Assembly (NCBI GenBank): GCA_002238725.1
Contig: MPMX01000043.1
Span: 1-39,259, forward strand
From: Rhodospirillaceae bacterium bin65
Lineage (GTDB): Bacteria; Pseudomonadota; Alphaproteobacteria; Bin65
DNA length: 39,259 nt
Direction: 5' to 3'
The notes under the pieces were generated by a model, which saw nothing but the letters and a program-made list of their open reading frames with translations, made no database searches and was not told the DNA's origin. Position numbers and translations under genes: made by a program. Of the stretch, positions 1 to 12,026 are shown piece by piece. How positions within the stretch are numbered: the stretch's first letter is position 1; the number at the start of each line of letters is the position of its first letter.

Positions 1-785
<785 letters not shown>

Positions 786-839
786 CGTCGGCCGGCGCCG
801 CAGGGGCGTCGTCGATAGTCCCCGGCGGGTGCGGCCGGC

Positions 840-1469
840 CTACGCCGCCAGGGCCACGTTTGCGGCGAACGCTGCGCGCGCCGCGGCAACGAAAGCCTGC
901 ATTTTCTCCGGACATTTGCGCCCCGGCGCGATTTCGACGCCCGTGGAAACATCGACGGCGGCTGGCCTGAAGCGACGGATACGCTCGGCGACATTGTCCG
1001 TGGTCAGGCCGCCGGCCAGGATGAAGCGCGGATCGCCGGCGAAAACCGAGGCCGCTTCTTCGTCGGCCGGCAGCCCGGCGCCGCCGTAGTGCTCGCCTGC
1101 GTCGCCGTCAAGCAGATAGCCGGTTGTCTGGTACTCGAACACCTGCCGGCTGGAAACGGCGCCGCGAAATGCCTTGATGGCGGGGGCCGGCAGGGCATGG
1201 GCCGCAGCCGGCGGTTCATCGCCGTGCAGCTGGATTGCGGTCAGGCCGACCTGCGCCCGGATCGACAGAATATCGTCCGGCGGCAGATTCACGAACACGC
1301 CGACCCGGGCGACGAAGGGCGGCAGGCTGCGTGCGATCGCCAGGGCCTCCAGGGCAGTAACGGCGCGCGGGCTTTTCGGATAGAACACGAAACCCAGGGC
1401 ATCGGCCCCGGCCTCGACCGCCGCATGGGCGTCCCGCTCGCTCGTAATGCCGCAAATCTTGATCCGCAT
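840..1469 (-). CDS. trpF: Phosphoribosylanthranilate isomerase
   Basis: Converts N-(5'-phosphoribosyl)anthranilate to CdRP in tryptophan synthesis. The 209-residue protein has the usual family length and begins with the typical strand and motif MRIKICGITSERDA, followed by GFVFYPKSPR. The C-terminal phosphate-binding part reads ILAGGLTTDNV and AVDVSTGVE. It is the last gene of trpD-trpC-trpF: its ATG lies 2 bases after the trpC stop, so translation is probably coupled. Tryptophan control would come from the attenuator upstream of trpD. In many alphaproteobacteria trpF sits with trpB and trpA instead; here it is joined to trpDC. Confidence 0.95.
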   Translation of the reverse strand: MRIKICGITSERDAHAAVEAGADALGFVFYPKSPRAVTALEALAIARSLPPFVARVGVFVNLPPDDILSIRAQVGLTAIQLHGDEPPAAAHALPAPAIKAFRGAVSSRQVFEYQTTGYLLDGDAGEHYGGAGLPADEEAASVFAGDPRFILAGGLTTDNVAERIRRFRPAAVDVSTGVEIAPGRKCPEKMQAFVAAARAAFAANVALAA

Positions 1470-1472
1470 GGC

Positions 1473-2288
1473 TCAGGCCGCCTCGCTCTCGAAAAGAGTC
1501 CGGCGCCCCGAATCGCTTTGCGCCCGAAATTCGGCGATCAGCGCGCCGGGATTCTCTGCGGTCATGAGCGAGGTTCCGACCAGCACGGCGTCGGCGCCGG
1601 CGGCAGCCATCCGCCCGGCGTCGGCGCCGGCAAAGATGCCGCTCTCGGCGATCCTGACCGTCGCCGGCGGGATTTGCGGCAGCAGCTGCTCGCAAACCGC
1701 CAGATCGACGCTGAGGTCGGTCAGGTTCCGGTTGTTGACTCCGACGATGCGCGCGCCGGCGTCGAGCGCGACGCGCAACTCGGCCTCGTCATGCACCTCG
1801 ACCAGCGCATCCAGTCCGGCCTCGGCGGCGCCCCCCAGGTAGTCCGGCAGCGCCTCGCCGAGCGCGGCGACGATCAGCAGCACCGCATCGGCGCCTGCCG
1901 CGCGGGCCTCGACGATCTGATACGGATCGACCACGAAATCCTTGCGCAGCACCGGCGCGGTCTGTGCATCCCGCACGATCTCCAGATCCTCGAGCGCGCC
2001 GCCGAAGTGATCCGGCTCGGTGAGCACGGAGATGGCCGCGGCGCCGGCATCGGCGTAGCGCCGCGCCGTCAGGCCGGCATCGGCTTCGGCGGCCAATTCG
2101 CCGGCGGAGGGCGAGCGGCGCTTGACTTCGGCAATCACGCCGAGGCCCGGCGCCTTCAGCGTTCCGCCGAAGTCGCGAAAGGCCGGCGCCAGGGGCAGGC
2201 GATCGCGCAGCGCCTCGATCGGCACCGCGCGTTTTGCAGCGGCGACCGCTTCGCGCCGCGCCGCCAGGATCGGCGTCAGCCGGTTCAT
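1473..2288 (-). CDS. trpC: Indole-3-glycerol phosphate synthase
   Basis: Closes CdRP to indole-3-glycerol phosphate. The 271-residue single-domain TIM barrel is not fused to trpF as it is in enterobacteria. Recognisable segments are VIAEVKRRSPSAGEL with the catalytic Lys, LRKDFVVDPYQIVEARAAGA with the second catalytic Lys, GVNNRNLTDLSVD, and AESGIFAGAD near the C-terminus. The ATG overlaps the trpD stop by four bases (ATGA), so expression is coupled to trpD. Confidence 0.96.
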   Translation of the reverse strand: MNRLTPILAARREAVAAAKRAVPIEALRDRLPLAPAFRDFGGTLKAPGLGVIAEVKRRSPSAGELAAEADAGLTARRYADAGAAAISVLTEPDHFGGALEDLEIVRDAQTAPVLRKDFVVDPYQIVEARAAGADAVLLIVAALGEALPDYLGGAAEAGLDALVEVHDEAELRVALDAGARIVGVNNRNLTDLSVDLAVCEQLLPQIPPATVRIAESGIFAGADAGRMAAAGADAVLVGTSLMTAENPGALIAEFRAQSDSGRRTLFESEAA

Positions 2289-3310
2289 GCGGCGGCTGCC
2301 CGTTCTTCGGCGGTATAGCTGATGCGGGCCAGGGTGGCCGCCGCCTGGCCGCTGTCAATGACGTGCGCCGCAAGGTCCGCGCCGCCCCGAAGGGTCTCCA
2401 CCGCCCCGGCCGCGTAGAGCGCAGCGGCGGCGTTCAACAGAATCCCGGTCCGCGCCGGCGTCTCTTCACCGTCGATGACGGCACGAATGATCCGTGCGTT
2501 GAAGGCCGGATCGCCGCCGCGGACCGATTCGATCGGCCGTTCGGCCAGGCCGAAATCGGCCGGGGTTACGACACGCTCCTTCAGGGCGCCGCCGCTCATC
2601 TCCACCATCCGCGTCCTGCCTGCCGGTGCGATTTCGTCAAGGCCGCATTCGGCGGAAATAACGAGGGCCCGCTCAACTCCCAGACGTAACAGCGCCTCCG
2701 CCATGAAGCGGGTACGGGAGGGATGGAAAACGCCCACAACTTGCGTCGGCACTCGCGCCGGGTTGGTGAGCGGGCCCAGCAGGTTGAAGAGAGTCGAGAC
2801 CCCGAGCGCCTTGCGGACCGGGGCGACACTCTTCATGGCGGGATGATAGTGCGGGGCGAACAGGAAGCTGAAGTTGCTGTCCCGGATCGCCGCCGCGGCA
2901 CCCTGAGGAGACAGGCCGGTGGGCACGCCGAGCGCATCGAGTACGTCGGCGCTGCCGCACCGGGACGAGACGGAGCGGTTGCCGTGTTTGGCCACCGGCA
3001 GGCCGGCAGCCGCCGCGATCAGCGCCGCGGCGGTCGACAGGTTGATCGAGCCCAACCGATCACCGCCGGTGCCGGCGGTGCACAGGATCGGCCGGACCGT
3101 ATCGGGCAGGCGCACGGCGCGGTCGCGGAACGCCATGGCGGCGCCGACCAGTTCGTCGACGGTTTCACCCTTGACCCGCAAGGCCATGAGAAAGCCGCCG
3201 ATCTGCGCGGGTTCGCAGTCGAAATCGACGAAGGCACCAACCGCCTGCGCCATCTCGGCGGCAGTCAGGTCTTCGCGGCGGGCAATTTTTTCGAGGATAT
3301 CGTTCAACAT
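2285..3310 (-). CDS. trpD: Anthranilate phosphoribosyltransferase
   Basis: Transfers phosphoribosyl from PRPP to anthranilate. I set the start at MLNDILEKIARREDL because this is the normal N-terminus of the family and gives 341 residues. The longer open frame runs back through the attenuator and is not protein-like. The PRPP loop reads CTAGTGGDRLGSINLST, where most relatives have GTGGDG, so an Arg follows the Asp. The KHGNRSVSSRCGSADVLDALG-type anthranilate/PRPP segment is conserved. It is the first structural gene after the trpL leader, about 130 bp downstream of it, and it heads trpDCF. trpE and trpG are not in the window. Confidence 0.95.
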   Translation of the reverse strand: MLNDILEKIARREDLTAAEMAQAVGAFVDFDCEPAQIGGFLMALRVKGETVDELVGAAMAFRDRAVRLPDTVRPILCTAGTGGDRLGSINLSTAAALIAAAAGLPVAKHGNRSVSSRCGSADVLDALGVPTGLSPQGAAAAIRDSNFSFLFAPHYHPAMKSVAPVRKALGVSTLFNLLGPLTNPARVPTQVVGVFHPSRTRFMAEALLRLGVERALVISAECGLDEIAPAGRTRMVEMSGGALKERVVTPADFGLAERPIESVRGGDPAFNARIIRAVIDGEETPARTGILLNAAAALYAAGAVETLRGGADLAAHVIDSGQAAATLARISYTAEERAAAA

Positions 3311-3353
3311 GGCAGCGGTTCTTCTGATGTTCGGTTGCAACCAGGCGTGTCGG

Positions 3354-3395
3354 AAAAGCAACGGGGCCCGCCATCTGGTTCTGGCGGGCCCCGTT
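3354..3395 (-). terminator. Attenuator terminator hairpin of the trp leader
   Basis: A perfect 13-bp inverted repeat (arms 3360-3372 and 3383-3395, arm AACGGGGCCCGCC on the minus strand, 10-base loop) is followed on the minus strand by GCTTTTCC. The T run is only on the minus-strand side, so it reads as an intrinsic terminator for transcription toward trpD. It lies between the Trp-rich leader peptide and trpD, as an attenuator should. A GGCCC-containing segment at about 3404-3416 could pair either with the Trp-codon region (CGTTG with CAACG) or with the 5' arm of the hairpin, giving the classic alternative folds. That pairing is my inference. Confidence 0.8.
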
Positions 3396-3440
3396 GAAGA
3401 AGTCGGATGGGCCGTTGTGCGTCGGTATCGGATCAGTCGA

Positions 3441-3488
3441 TCAGGCGCGCACCCCGGCTGGGCCCTGTGAGCAACGCCACCACCACAT
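3441..3488 (-). CDS. trpL: trp operon leader peptide, three tandem Trp codons
   Basis: A 15-residue frame reads MWWWRCSQGPAGVRA. The three TGG codons directly follow the ATG, and the stop lies about 45 bases before the terminator hairpin. Ribosome stalling at these codons when Trp-tRNA is scarce would favour the antiterminator and allow transcription of trpDCF. No good Shine-Dalgarno stands before this ATG. An in-frame GTG at 3552-3554 would give a 37-residue leader with the same Trp cluster, so the exact start is open. Tandem-Trp leaders are well known in alphaproteobacteria, usually upstream of trpE. Confidence 0.8.
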   Translation of the reverse strand: MWWWRCSQGPAGVRA

Positions 3489-3587
3489 GGCAACCGCCGC
3501 CGCGCCGGCGGGCGCGGTCACGAAAGTGCCGAACTGGTTGCGGGGCTGGTTCACAGCGGATTCCCACGAATTGACTCTAAGGATCGG

Positions 3588-3616
3588 CTTGTAGCGGCGG
3601 GCATGGCGGCTGTCAA
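3588..3616 (-). promoter_or_regulatory. Sigma-70-type promoter of trpL-trpDCF
   Basis: The minus strand shows a perfect -35 TTGACA (3616-3611), a 17-base spacer and a -10 TACAAG (3593-3588). Transcription would start near 3581, about 90 bases before the trpL ATG. It lies just beyond the stop of the upstream trpA-like gene (3633), so trpLDCF can be transcribed independently of the acs-trpA-like pair. The call rests on the consensus match and position only. Confidence 0.75.
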
Positions 3617-3632
3617 GGCGCCGGTACGGCAA

Positions 3633-4462
3633 TCACCGTGTTGTGAGCCGCGCCTTGGCCAGCCCCCCGGCCAGGTCGGCCACCGTATTGCCGACCGCCG
3701 CCGCGACGGCGCGGCCGGTGCGGCCGGCGGCGAGCGACTTTTCCAAGGCGTCGACGACGACGGTGCCGACCGCGATGGCGTCGGCGAAACCGCCGACCGC
3801 CGTCGCCATCGCCGCTGTTCGCACACCGAAGCCGGCGACCACGGGCAACCCGGTGACCCGGCGCGCCGTGCCGGCCCGGGCGGCGAGCATGGCGACCGCG
3901 GGCGGCGCGCCGCCGGTCGGGCCGTCGGAGGCGACGCAATAGACGAAGCCGCTGCGCGCCCAGGCCGGGCCGGGCGGCGAGCGGGCGTCGGCATCGCTGG
4001 CGACGATCTGGACGAAGGCGATGTCGCGGTCGCGGGCGAGCTGCGACCAGGCGATGCGCTCCGGCGGTTCGGCGTCGACGATCAGCAGCCCGTCGGCCCC
4101 GGCATTGGCCGTCGCATCCATGAAGGGCGCCGGTCCGGCCGAGCGCAGTTCGGCGGCATAGCCCATCAGGATGAGCGGCACGTCCGGATCCCGTCCGCGC
4201 AGCCGCGCCGCCTGGGTGAGCGCGTCCAGCGAACCGGCGCCGGCCGCCGCGGCCCGCGCGTGGGCGCGCCGGATAACCGGCCCGTCCATGTTCGGCTCGC
4301 GGGCCGGGATGCCGATCTCGATCAGGTCCCCGCCGCGCCGGCGCAGCGCGTCGAACGCCAGATCGGCCGTCGCCGCATCCGGATCGCCGGCGACCGCGAA
4401 CGGCACAAGGCCCGGACGGCCGGCCCGGGCCAGCAGGTCGAAACGGCGCTGGAGCCGTTCGC

Positions 4463-4466
<4 letters not shown>
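3633..4466 (-). CDS. Divergent tryptophan synthase alpha-subunit homologue (TrpA-like)
   Basis: A 277-residue TIM-barrel protein of the TrpA family. The equivalents of the catalytic acids are kept: Glu in GDLIEIGIP and Asp in NMDGPVI. The phosphate and loop-6 regions are recognisable (FVYCVASDGPTGGA, VVAGFGVRTAAM, AIAVGTVVVDALEKS). The loop that usually reads PFSDPLADGP is altered to PAREPNMDGP, at a place that contributes to contact with TrpB, and no trpB is adjacent. I start at MSERLQRRF because that ATG overlaps the stop of the upstream acetoacetyl-CoA synthetase by four bases; the longer frame is an out-of-frame reading of that gene. It could be the genome's TrpA or a free-standing indole-glycerol-phosphate lyase. 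Confidence 0.8.
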
Positions 4467-6418
<1,952 letters not shown>

Positions 6419-6542
6419 GGTTCCCTCCGGATTATCCTCTTGCGTCCGACTGATAGCGGATAGCCGGCCCCCGCGGAAAGTCCTGCATGCCATGCACCGG
6501 CAGCAGATGGCAAAGGGCGCGGCGCTGCCTATATCGGCGCTC

Positions 6543-7487
6543 ATGCCGGAACCCTCCTACGCCGCCGAAGCGCGCCATACCGCGTTTCGGGCTCCCGAAC
6601 CCAATTTCGTTCTCGCCGTGGCCCTGATGCTCGTGGCCTCGGTCTTCTTCGCCGGCATGGCCGGGCTCATCCGTTACGGCTCGCAGGATCTGCATCCCTT
6701 TCAACTGGCCTTCCTGCGCAGCGCCTTCGGCATCCTGTTCATGCTGCCCTGGCTGATGAAATCGGGCATCGGCATCCTCAGGACCAGCAGAATTGGGCTG
6801 ATTTCCGTGCGCGGTCTGACCGCGGCCTCGGCCATGTTCGCCTTCTTCTGGGCGCTCTCCGTCATGCCGCTGGCCGAAGCGGTCGCGCTCAGTTTCACGG
6901 CGCCCTTCTTCGTGACGGTGCTGGCGGTGATCTTCCTCAACGAAATCGTGCGCGCGCGGCGCTGGACGGCGGTTGCCGTCGGCTTCCTCGGCGCGATGAT
7001 CATCCTGCGTCCGGACGGCGGAGCGGTCGCCTGGCCGGCGCTGGCGGTCCTGTTCTCGGCCCTGATGATGGCCGGCTCCATCATCTGCATCAAGAAGCTG
7101 TCCCGGACCGAGCCGACCAACGCGATCTACCTGTGGATGGTGATTTACCTGGCGCCGATCACCTTTGTCCCGGCGCTGTTCGTCTGGAAGAACCCGACCT
7201 GGGAGCAGCTCGGGGTCGCCGCCGGGATCGGGTTTGCCGGCACCGTCGGGCATTTGCTGGTGACCAGGGCGTTCGGCCTCGCCGAAACGACGGCCCTGAT
7301 GCCGTTCGATTTCGCCCGGCTGATCTTTTCGGCGCTGGTCGGCTATCTGTTCTTCAGCCAGCAACCCGACATCTGGACCGTGGTCGGCGCCACGATCATC
7401 GCCGTTGCCGGCATCTACATCGCCCGCCGCGAAGCCCGCGCAGAGCGGGCGCGCCGGGCGGCCCTGACCGCAAGAGCCACGGCGTAG
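6543..7487 (+). CDS. EamA/DMT-family inner-membrane transporter
   Basis: A 314-residue, very hydrophobic protein with about ten predicted membrane segments in two EamA repeats, such as FVLAVALMLVASVFFAGMAG and the C-terminal half from LAVLFSALMMAG. The cytoplasmic C-terminus is basic (ARREARAERARR), in line with the positive-inside rule. The family exports metabolites or amino acids by proton exchange, but the substrate cannot be read from the sequence. The start MPEPSYAAEAR precedes the first membrane segment at a normal distance; no strong ribosome-binding site is seen. It is divergent from the acyl-CoA ligase, with a 124-bp gap. Confidence 0.88.
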   Translation: MPEPSYAAEARHTAFRAPEPNFVLAVALMLVASVFFAGMAGLIRYGSQDLHPFQLAFLRSAFGILFMLPWLMKSGIGILRTSRIGLISVRGLTAASAMFAFFWALSVMPLAEAVALSFTAPFFVTVLAVIFLNEIVRARRWTAVAVGFLGAMIILRPDGGAVAWPALAVLFSALMMAGSIICIKKLSRTEPTNAIYLWMVIYLAPITFVPALFVWKNPTWEQLGVAAGIGFAGTVGHLLVTRAFGLAETTALMPFDFARLIFSALVGYLFFSQQPDIWTVVGATIIAVAGIYIARREARAERARRAALTARATA

Positions 7488-7609
7488 CCCGGATTTCCGG
7501 CGCCGGCCGCCGAGTGGGCGGCGCCGGATACCTTCGGTCGCATTGTTGGGGTTCCGGCCCGCCAATAGCTTCGCCCGCGCCTTTCATTTCCCTTTCCGGA
7601 GAACTGCCT

Positions 7610-8095
7610 ATGCCCCGCGACGAGCGGCCCGAAGACCGTGGCCCGGCCTATGCGCCCGTGACCAGCGCCGAACTGCACGGCTACCACTACGAGGAACTCG
7701 AAGTCGGCATGACCGCGGTCTACTCGCGCACGGTCACCGAGGCGGATATCGCCAACTTCTCTGCGGTTTCCGGCGATATCAACCCGCTCCACCTGTCGGA
7801 ACAGTTCGGCGGAGAAGGGATGTTCGAAGGACGCATCGCGCACGGCATGCTGTCCGCCGGCTTCATCTCCGCGGTGATCGCCAACAAGCTGCCGGGGCCG
7901 GGCGCGATCTATATGGGCCAGTCGCTCCGCTTCATGGCGCCGGTGCGCGCGGGCGATACCGTGAACACCCGTCTGACCGTTCGCGAGCTCAACGACGAAA
8001 AGCAGCGCGCGATTCTGGACACGATCTGCATGGTGAACGGCGAGCCGGTGATCGAAGGGGAAGCGATGGTCAAGGTGCCGTCGCGCAATGGCTGA
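7610..8095 (+). CDS. MaoC-like (R)-specific enoyl-CoA hydratase
   Basis: A 161-residue single hot-dog protein with the hydratase-2 motif SGDINPLHLSEQFGGEGMFE; the catalytic Asp56 and His61 are both present, followed by RIAHGMLSAGF. Such proteins hydrate trans-2-enoyl-CoA to (R)-3-hydroxyacyl-CoA and often feed polyhydroxyalkanoate synthesis (PhaJ type). The extra N-terminal 25 residues (MPRDERPEDRG) are polar and lack motifs. A GGAGA ribosome site precedes the ATG. ribF begins 11 bases after the stop, so the two are likely co-transcribed. The physiological acyl substrate is not known. Confidence 0.88.
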   Translation: MPRDERPEDRGPAYAPVTSAELHGYHYEELEVGMTAVYSRTVTEADIANFSAVSGDINPLHLSEQFGGEGMFEGRIAHGMLSAGFISAVIANKLPGPGAIYMGQSLRFMAPVRAGDTVNTRLTVRELNDEKQRAILDTICMVNGEPVIEGEAMVKVPSRNG

Positions 8096-8106
8096 CCGGC
8101 CGCACA

Positions 8107-9069
8107 ATGCGGCTGATCCGAACATGGCGGGAAATCCAGGCCGAGGCGGCCGGCGCCGTGGTCGCGGTCGGCAACTTCGACGGCGTGCATGAGGGCCACC
8201 GCGCCGTGATCGGCGCCGCCGTCGGCGCGGCCCGGACCGCCAGCGCCCCGGCCGGCGTCCTGACCTTCGAGCCCCATCCGCGCACCTGGTTCCGGCCGGA
8301 GCAGGACCCGTTCCGGCTGACGCCGCTGCGCTCCAAAGTGCGGCAGCTCGAAGCCCAGGGCCTCGACCTGCTCTATGTCCTGCCGTTCGACGAGGCGATG
8401 GCGACCCGGACGGCTGAAGCGTTTGTCGAGGACATCCTGATCGGGGGCCTGCAAGCCGACCGTGTCGTGGTCGGCTACGATTTCGTCTTCGGCAAGGGGC
8501 GGACCGGCTCGGTCGAAACGCTGCAGGGCTACAGCGAGGCCGGCCGTTTCGGACTCACCGTGGTGCCCGCGGTCGACGACGGGACCGGCGCCAGCTACTC
8601 ATCGACCCGCATTCGCGGGGCCCTGCGCGACGGCGACCCGGCGACCGCCGCCGCCCTGCTCGGCCGGTACTGGGAGATCGAGGGCCATGTCCTGCCCGGC
8701 GACCGGCGCGGCCGGACCATCGGCTTCCCGACGGCGAACCTGGATATCGGCGACTATCTGCGCCCGCGTTTCGGCGTTTATGCCGTGCTGATCGCGCTGG
8801 ACGACCCCGATAGTGCAGAGACCGTCTGGCTGCCCGGCGTCGCCAACCTGGGCAAGCGCCCGACGATCGGCGGCGACAAGGTTCTGCTCGAAGTCAACAT
8901 TTTCGATTTCGACAGCGACATTTACGGCCGGCTCGCCCGGGTGCGTCTTGTGGATTATGTCAGGCCCGAAACGAAATTCGATGGATTGGACGCCTTGAAA
9001 GCGCAGATCGCGAAGGATGCGGCGGCGGCGCGCCGAATTATCGCCGCCCTCCCGGCGGGGCGCCGATAA
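8107..9069 (+). CDS. ribF: Bifunctional riboflavin kinase / FAD synthetase
   Basis: Makes FMN and FAD from riboflavin. The 320-residue protein has the N-terminal adenylyltransferase domain with [10 protein letters not shown] (nucleotidyltransferase HxGH, His28 to His31) and SSTRIRGAL. The C-terminal flavokinase domain has the motif [15 protein letters not shown] and a final [20 protein letters not shown] stretch. The length is normal for bacterial RibF. It sits between the maoC-like gene and ileS. The order ribF-ileS-lspA is common in proteobacteria. Confidence 0.96.
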   Translation: MRLIRTWREIQAEAAGAVVAVGNFDGVHEGHRAVIGAAVGAARTASAPAGVLTFEPHPRTWFRPEQDPFRLTPLRSKVRQLEAQGLDLLYVLPFDEAMATRTAEAFVEDILIGGLQADRVVVGYDFVFGKGRTGSVETLQGYSEAGRFGLTVVPAVDDGTGASYSSTRIRGALRDGDPATAAALLGRYWEIEGHVLPGDRRGRTIGFPTANLDIGDYLRPRFGVYAVLIALDDPDSAETVWLPGVANLGKRPTIGGDKVLLEVNIFDFDSDIYGRLARVRLVDYVRPETKFDGLDALKAQIAKDAAAARRIIAALPAGRR

Positions 9070-9140
9070 CGCCGGAACGCATTGGCCGTACCAGTTCCGC
9101 ACCGGGCACCGAACGCCCGGTCCTCTCCCGGAAAAAATCG

Positions 9141-12017
9141 ATGACCGTCGACTACCGAGACACGATCTTCCTGCCGCGCACCGATTTCCCCATGCGCGCC
9201 GGCCTCCCGAAACTGGAGCCGCAGATTCTGAAACGCTGGGAGGACGAAGACCTCTACGGCCAGCTCAGGCGCATCAGCGAGGGCCGCGAGAAATTTATCC
9301 TGCATGACGGCCCGCCCTACGCCAACGGCAGCATCCATATCGGCACCGGCCTCAACAAGATCCTGAAGGACCTCATCAACCGGACCCGGCAGATGCTGGG
9401 CAAGGACGCCAACTACGTCCCCGGCTGGGACTGCCACGGCCTGCCCATCGAATGGAAGATCGAAGAGCAGTATCGCGCCAGGGGCCGGGACAAGGACGCC
9501 GTTCCGATCAACGATTTCCGGCGCGAGTGCCGGGAGTTCGCCGAGCACTGGATCGAGGTCCAGCGCCAGGAGTTCAAGCGGCTCGGCGTGATCGGCCGCT
9601 GGGACGACCCCTATTTGACCATGAGGTTCGACTCGGAGGCCCTGATCGCGGCCGAGCTGATGAAGTTCGCCGCGAACGGCAGGCTCTACCGCGGCTCGAA
9701 GCCGGTCATGTGGTCGGTCGTGGAGCGGACGGCGCTAGCCGAGGCCGAGGTCGAATATTTCGATCATGAGTCCGACACGATCTGGGCGAAATTCCCCGTT
9801 GTTGCCGGGCCGGAAGACCTGTCGGACGCTTCGGTCGTCATCTGGACGACCACGCCCTGGACCATTCCCGGCAATCGCGCGCTCTGCTTTTCCCCGCGCA
9901 TCGACTATGGATTGTACCGAGTCACCGCGGCGCCCGACGGCAACTGGGCGCGGGCCGGCGACCGGCTGGTCCTGGCCGTCGCCCTTGCCGCGGACGTCAT
10001 GGGCACTGCGCGGGTCGAGAGTTTCGAACAATTACGGGCGGTCGCCGCGGATGAACTCGAAACGGCTGTCTGCGCCCATCCGCTGCGCGAGGCCGGCCTC
10101 GGCGGCTATGGCTTCGATGTGCCGCTGCTCGCCGGCGACCATGTCACCGACGATGCCGGCACCGGATTCGTCCATACCGCGCCCGGCCACGGCCGGGACG
10201 ATTTCGAGGCCTGGACCGGCAGCGAAGCCGCGCTGAAGGCGAGGGGAATCGAGACGGCCATTCCCTTCACCGTCGGCCCGGACGGCGCGTTCACCGAAGA
10301 TGCGCCCGGATTTACCGGCGAATACGTCATCACCGACAAGGGCAAGAAGGGCGGCGCCAACCGGGCGGTGATCGCGGCTCTGGCCGAGGCCGGCGCCCTG
10401 ATCGCCCGCGGGCGGCTGAAACACCAGTATCCGCATTCCTGGCGCTCGAAGAAGCCGGTCATCTTCCGCAACACCCCGCAATGGTTCATCGGCATGGGCG
10501 ACGGCGAGCCCGAAGGCCTGCGCACGACCGCGCTGGACGCCATCGATGTTACCCGCTTCTTCCCGGCGACCGGGCGCAACCGCCTGTACGCCATGATCGA
10601 GCAGCGGCCGGACTGGGTGATCTCGCGACAGCGCGCGTGGGGCGTGCCCATTGCCGTGTTCGCCGACCCGGCGACCGGAGAGGTGCTGAACGATCCGGCC
10701 GTGAACGCGCGGATCGTCGACGCCTTCCGTGAGGATAGCTCCGACGCCTGGTTCCGCGACGGCGCGCGCGAGCGCTTCCTGAGCGACGCGCACAGGGACG
10801 GCCCGTGGGAGAAGGTGGACGACATCCTCGACGTCTGGTTCGAGAGCGGCTGCACCCACGCCTTCTGCCTGGAACAGGAACCGGACGAACTGGTCTGGCC
10901 GGCCTCGCTCTACCTGGAAGGCTCGGACCAGCATCGCGGCTGGTTCCATTCCTCGCTGCTTGAGTCCTGCGGCACCCGCGGCCGCGCGCCCTACGACGCC
11001 GTGCTGACCCACGGCTTCGTGACCGACGAGGAAGGCCGCAAGATGTCCAAGTCCCTGGGCAACGTAACGGCGCCCCAGGAGATCTGCGACCGGTACGGCG
11101 CCGATATCCTGCGCCTTTGGGTCGTCGCCTCGGACTATTCCGAAGACCTGCGCATCGGGCCGGACATCGTCAAGCAGCAGGCCGACACCTATCGCCGGCT
11201 GCGCAACACACTGCGCTTCATCCTCGGCAACGTCGCCGGCTTCTCGGAAGAGGAGAAGGTTGCGCCGGCGGACATGCCGGAACTCGAGCGCTGGGTGCTG
11301 CACCGGCTCCACGCGCTGGACGGCGACTTGCGCAAGGCGTGCGGGGCCTTCGAGTTCCACGGCTTCTACGCCGCCCTGCACCATTTCTGCGCCACCGAAC
11401 TGTCGGCCTTCTATCTCGATATCCGCAAGGACGTGCTTTATTGCGACCGGCCGGATTCCCTGCGGCGGCGCGCGGCGCGAACAGTCCTCGATATCCTGTT
11501 CGACTGCCTGACCGCCTGGCTCGCGCCGGTGATCTGCTTTACCGCGGAGGAAGCCTGGACGGCGCGGCACGGCGACGATGCCGGCAGCGTCCATCTGCGC
11601 ACTTTCCCTGAAATTCCGACAGAGTGGTGCGACGATGCCCTGGCGGCGAAATGGTCGAAGATCCGCGCCCTGCGCCGCGTCGTCACCGGCGCGCTGGAGG
11701 AAGAGCGGGCGGCCAAGCGGATCGGATCGAGCCTGGACGCCGCCCCGGTCGTCGAAGCCACGCCGGACTATGTCGAGGCCATGAACGGCGTCGATCTTGC
11801 CGAAATCGCGATTACTTCGGCGGCCACGCTGACGCCGGCCTCCAATCCGAACGGCGCGTTCTCCATGGCGGAAATTGCGGGCGTCGCCGTGATGCCGGCG
11901 CCCGCCGGCGACGCGAAATGCAGCCGGTGCTGGAAGAAGCTGCCGGATGTGGGCGCCGACCCGGAGGTGCCGGAGACCTGCGGTCGCTGCGCCGACGCGG
12001 TTCGGGCGCGGTGCTGA
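9141..12017 (+). CDS. ileS: Isoleucyl-tRNA synthetase with altered HIGH motif
   Basis: Charges tRNA-Ile. At 958 residues it is full length and of bacterial type 1, with the C-terminal zinc site CSRCWKK...CGRCADAV (Cys927, Cys930, Cys947, Cys950). The KMSKS loop is canonical (residues 634-638, [12 protein letters not shown]). The class I signature reads [10 protein letters not shown], i.e. HIGT at residues 66-69, where the last His of HIGH is Thr (codon ACC at 9345-9347). The editing domain is present ([25 protein letters not shown]). lspA starts 9 bases after the stop. Confidence 0.97.
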   Translation: MTVDYRDTIFLPRTDFPMRAGLPKLEPQILKRWEDEDLYGQLRRISEGREKFILHDGPPYANGSIHIGTGLNKILKDLINRTRQMLGKDANYVPGWDCHGLPIEWKIEEQYRARGRDKDAVPINDFRRECREFAEHWIEVQRQEFKRLGVIGRWDDPYLTMRFDSEALIAAELMKFAANGRLYRGSKPVMWSVVERTALAEAEVEYFDHESDTIWAKFPVVAGPEDLSDASVVIWTTTPWTIPGNRALCFSPRIDYGLYRVTAAPDGNWARAGDRLVLAVALAADVMGTARVESFEQLRAVAADELETAVCAHPLREAGLGGYGFDVPLLAGDHVTDDAGTGFVHTAPGHGRDDFEAWTGSEAALKARGIETAIPFTVGPDGAFTEDAPGFTGEYVITDKGKKGGANRAVIAALAEAGALIARGRLKHQYPHSWRSKKPVIFRNTPQWFIGMGDGEPEGLRTTALDAIDVTRFFPATGRNRLYAMIEQRPDWVISRQRAWGVPIAVFADPATGEVLNDPAVNARIVDAFREDSSDAWFRDGARERFLSDAHRDGPWEKVDDILDVWFESGCTHAFCLEQEPDELVWPASLYLEGSDQHRGWFHSSLLESCGTRGRAPYDAVLTHGFVTDEEGRKMSKSLGNVTAPQEICDRYGADILRLWVVASDYSEDLRIGPDIVKQQADTYRRLRNTLRFILGNVAGFSEEEKVAPADMPELERWVLHRLHALDGDLRKACGAFEFHGFYAALHHFCATELSAFYLDIRKDVLYCDRPDSLRRRAARTVLDILFDCLTAWLAPVICFTAEEAWTARHGDDAGSVHLRTFPEIPTEWCDDALAAKWSKIRALRRVVTGALEEERAAKRIGSSLDAAPVVEATPDYVEAMNGVDLAEIAITSAATLTPASNPNGAFSMAEIAGVAVMPAPAGDAKCSRCWKKLPDVGADPEVPETCGRCADAVRARC

Positions 12018-12026
12018 GAGGTGGGG

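Noticed and set aside
2285..3493. Longer trpD start upstream of MLNDILEK
   Set aside because: The extension would run through the attenuator hairpin and the leader peptide region and has no similarity to TrpD N-termini.
7496..7526. GC-rich stem (CCGGCGCC...GGCGGCGCCGG) after the EamA gene as a terminator
   Set aside because: The stem needs a bulge and no T run follows; at this GC content such pairing arises easily by chance.
10032..11594. 520-codon minus-strand frame inside ileS
   Set aside because: Shadow frame; the plus-strand IleRS is continuous and fully recognisable.
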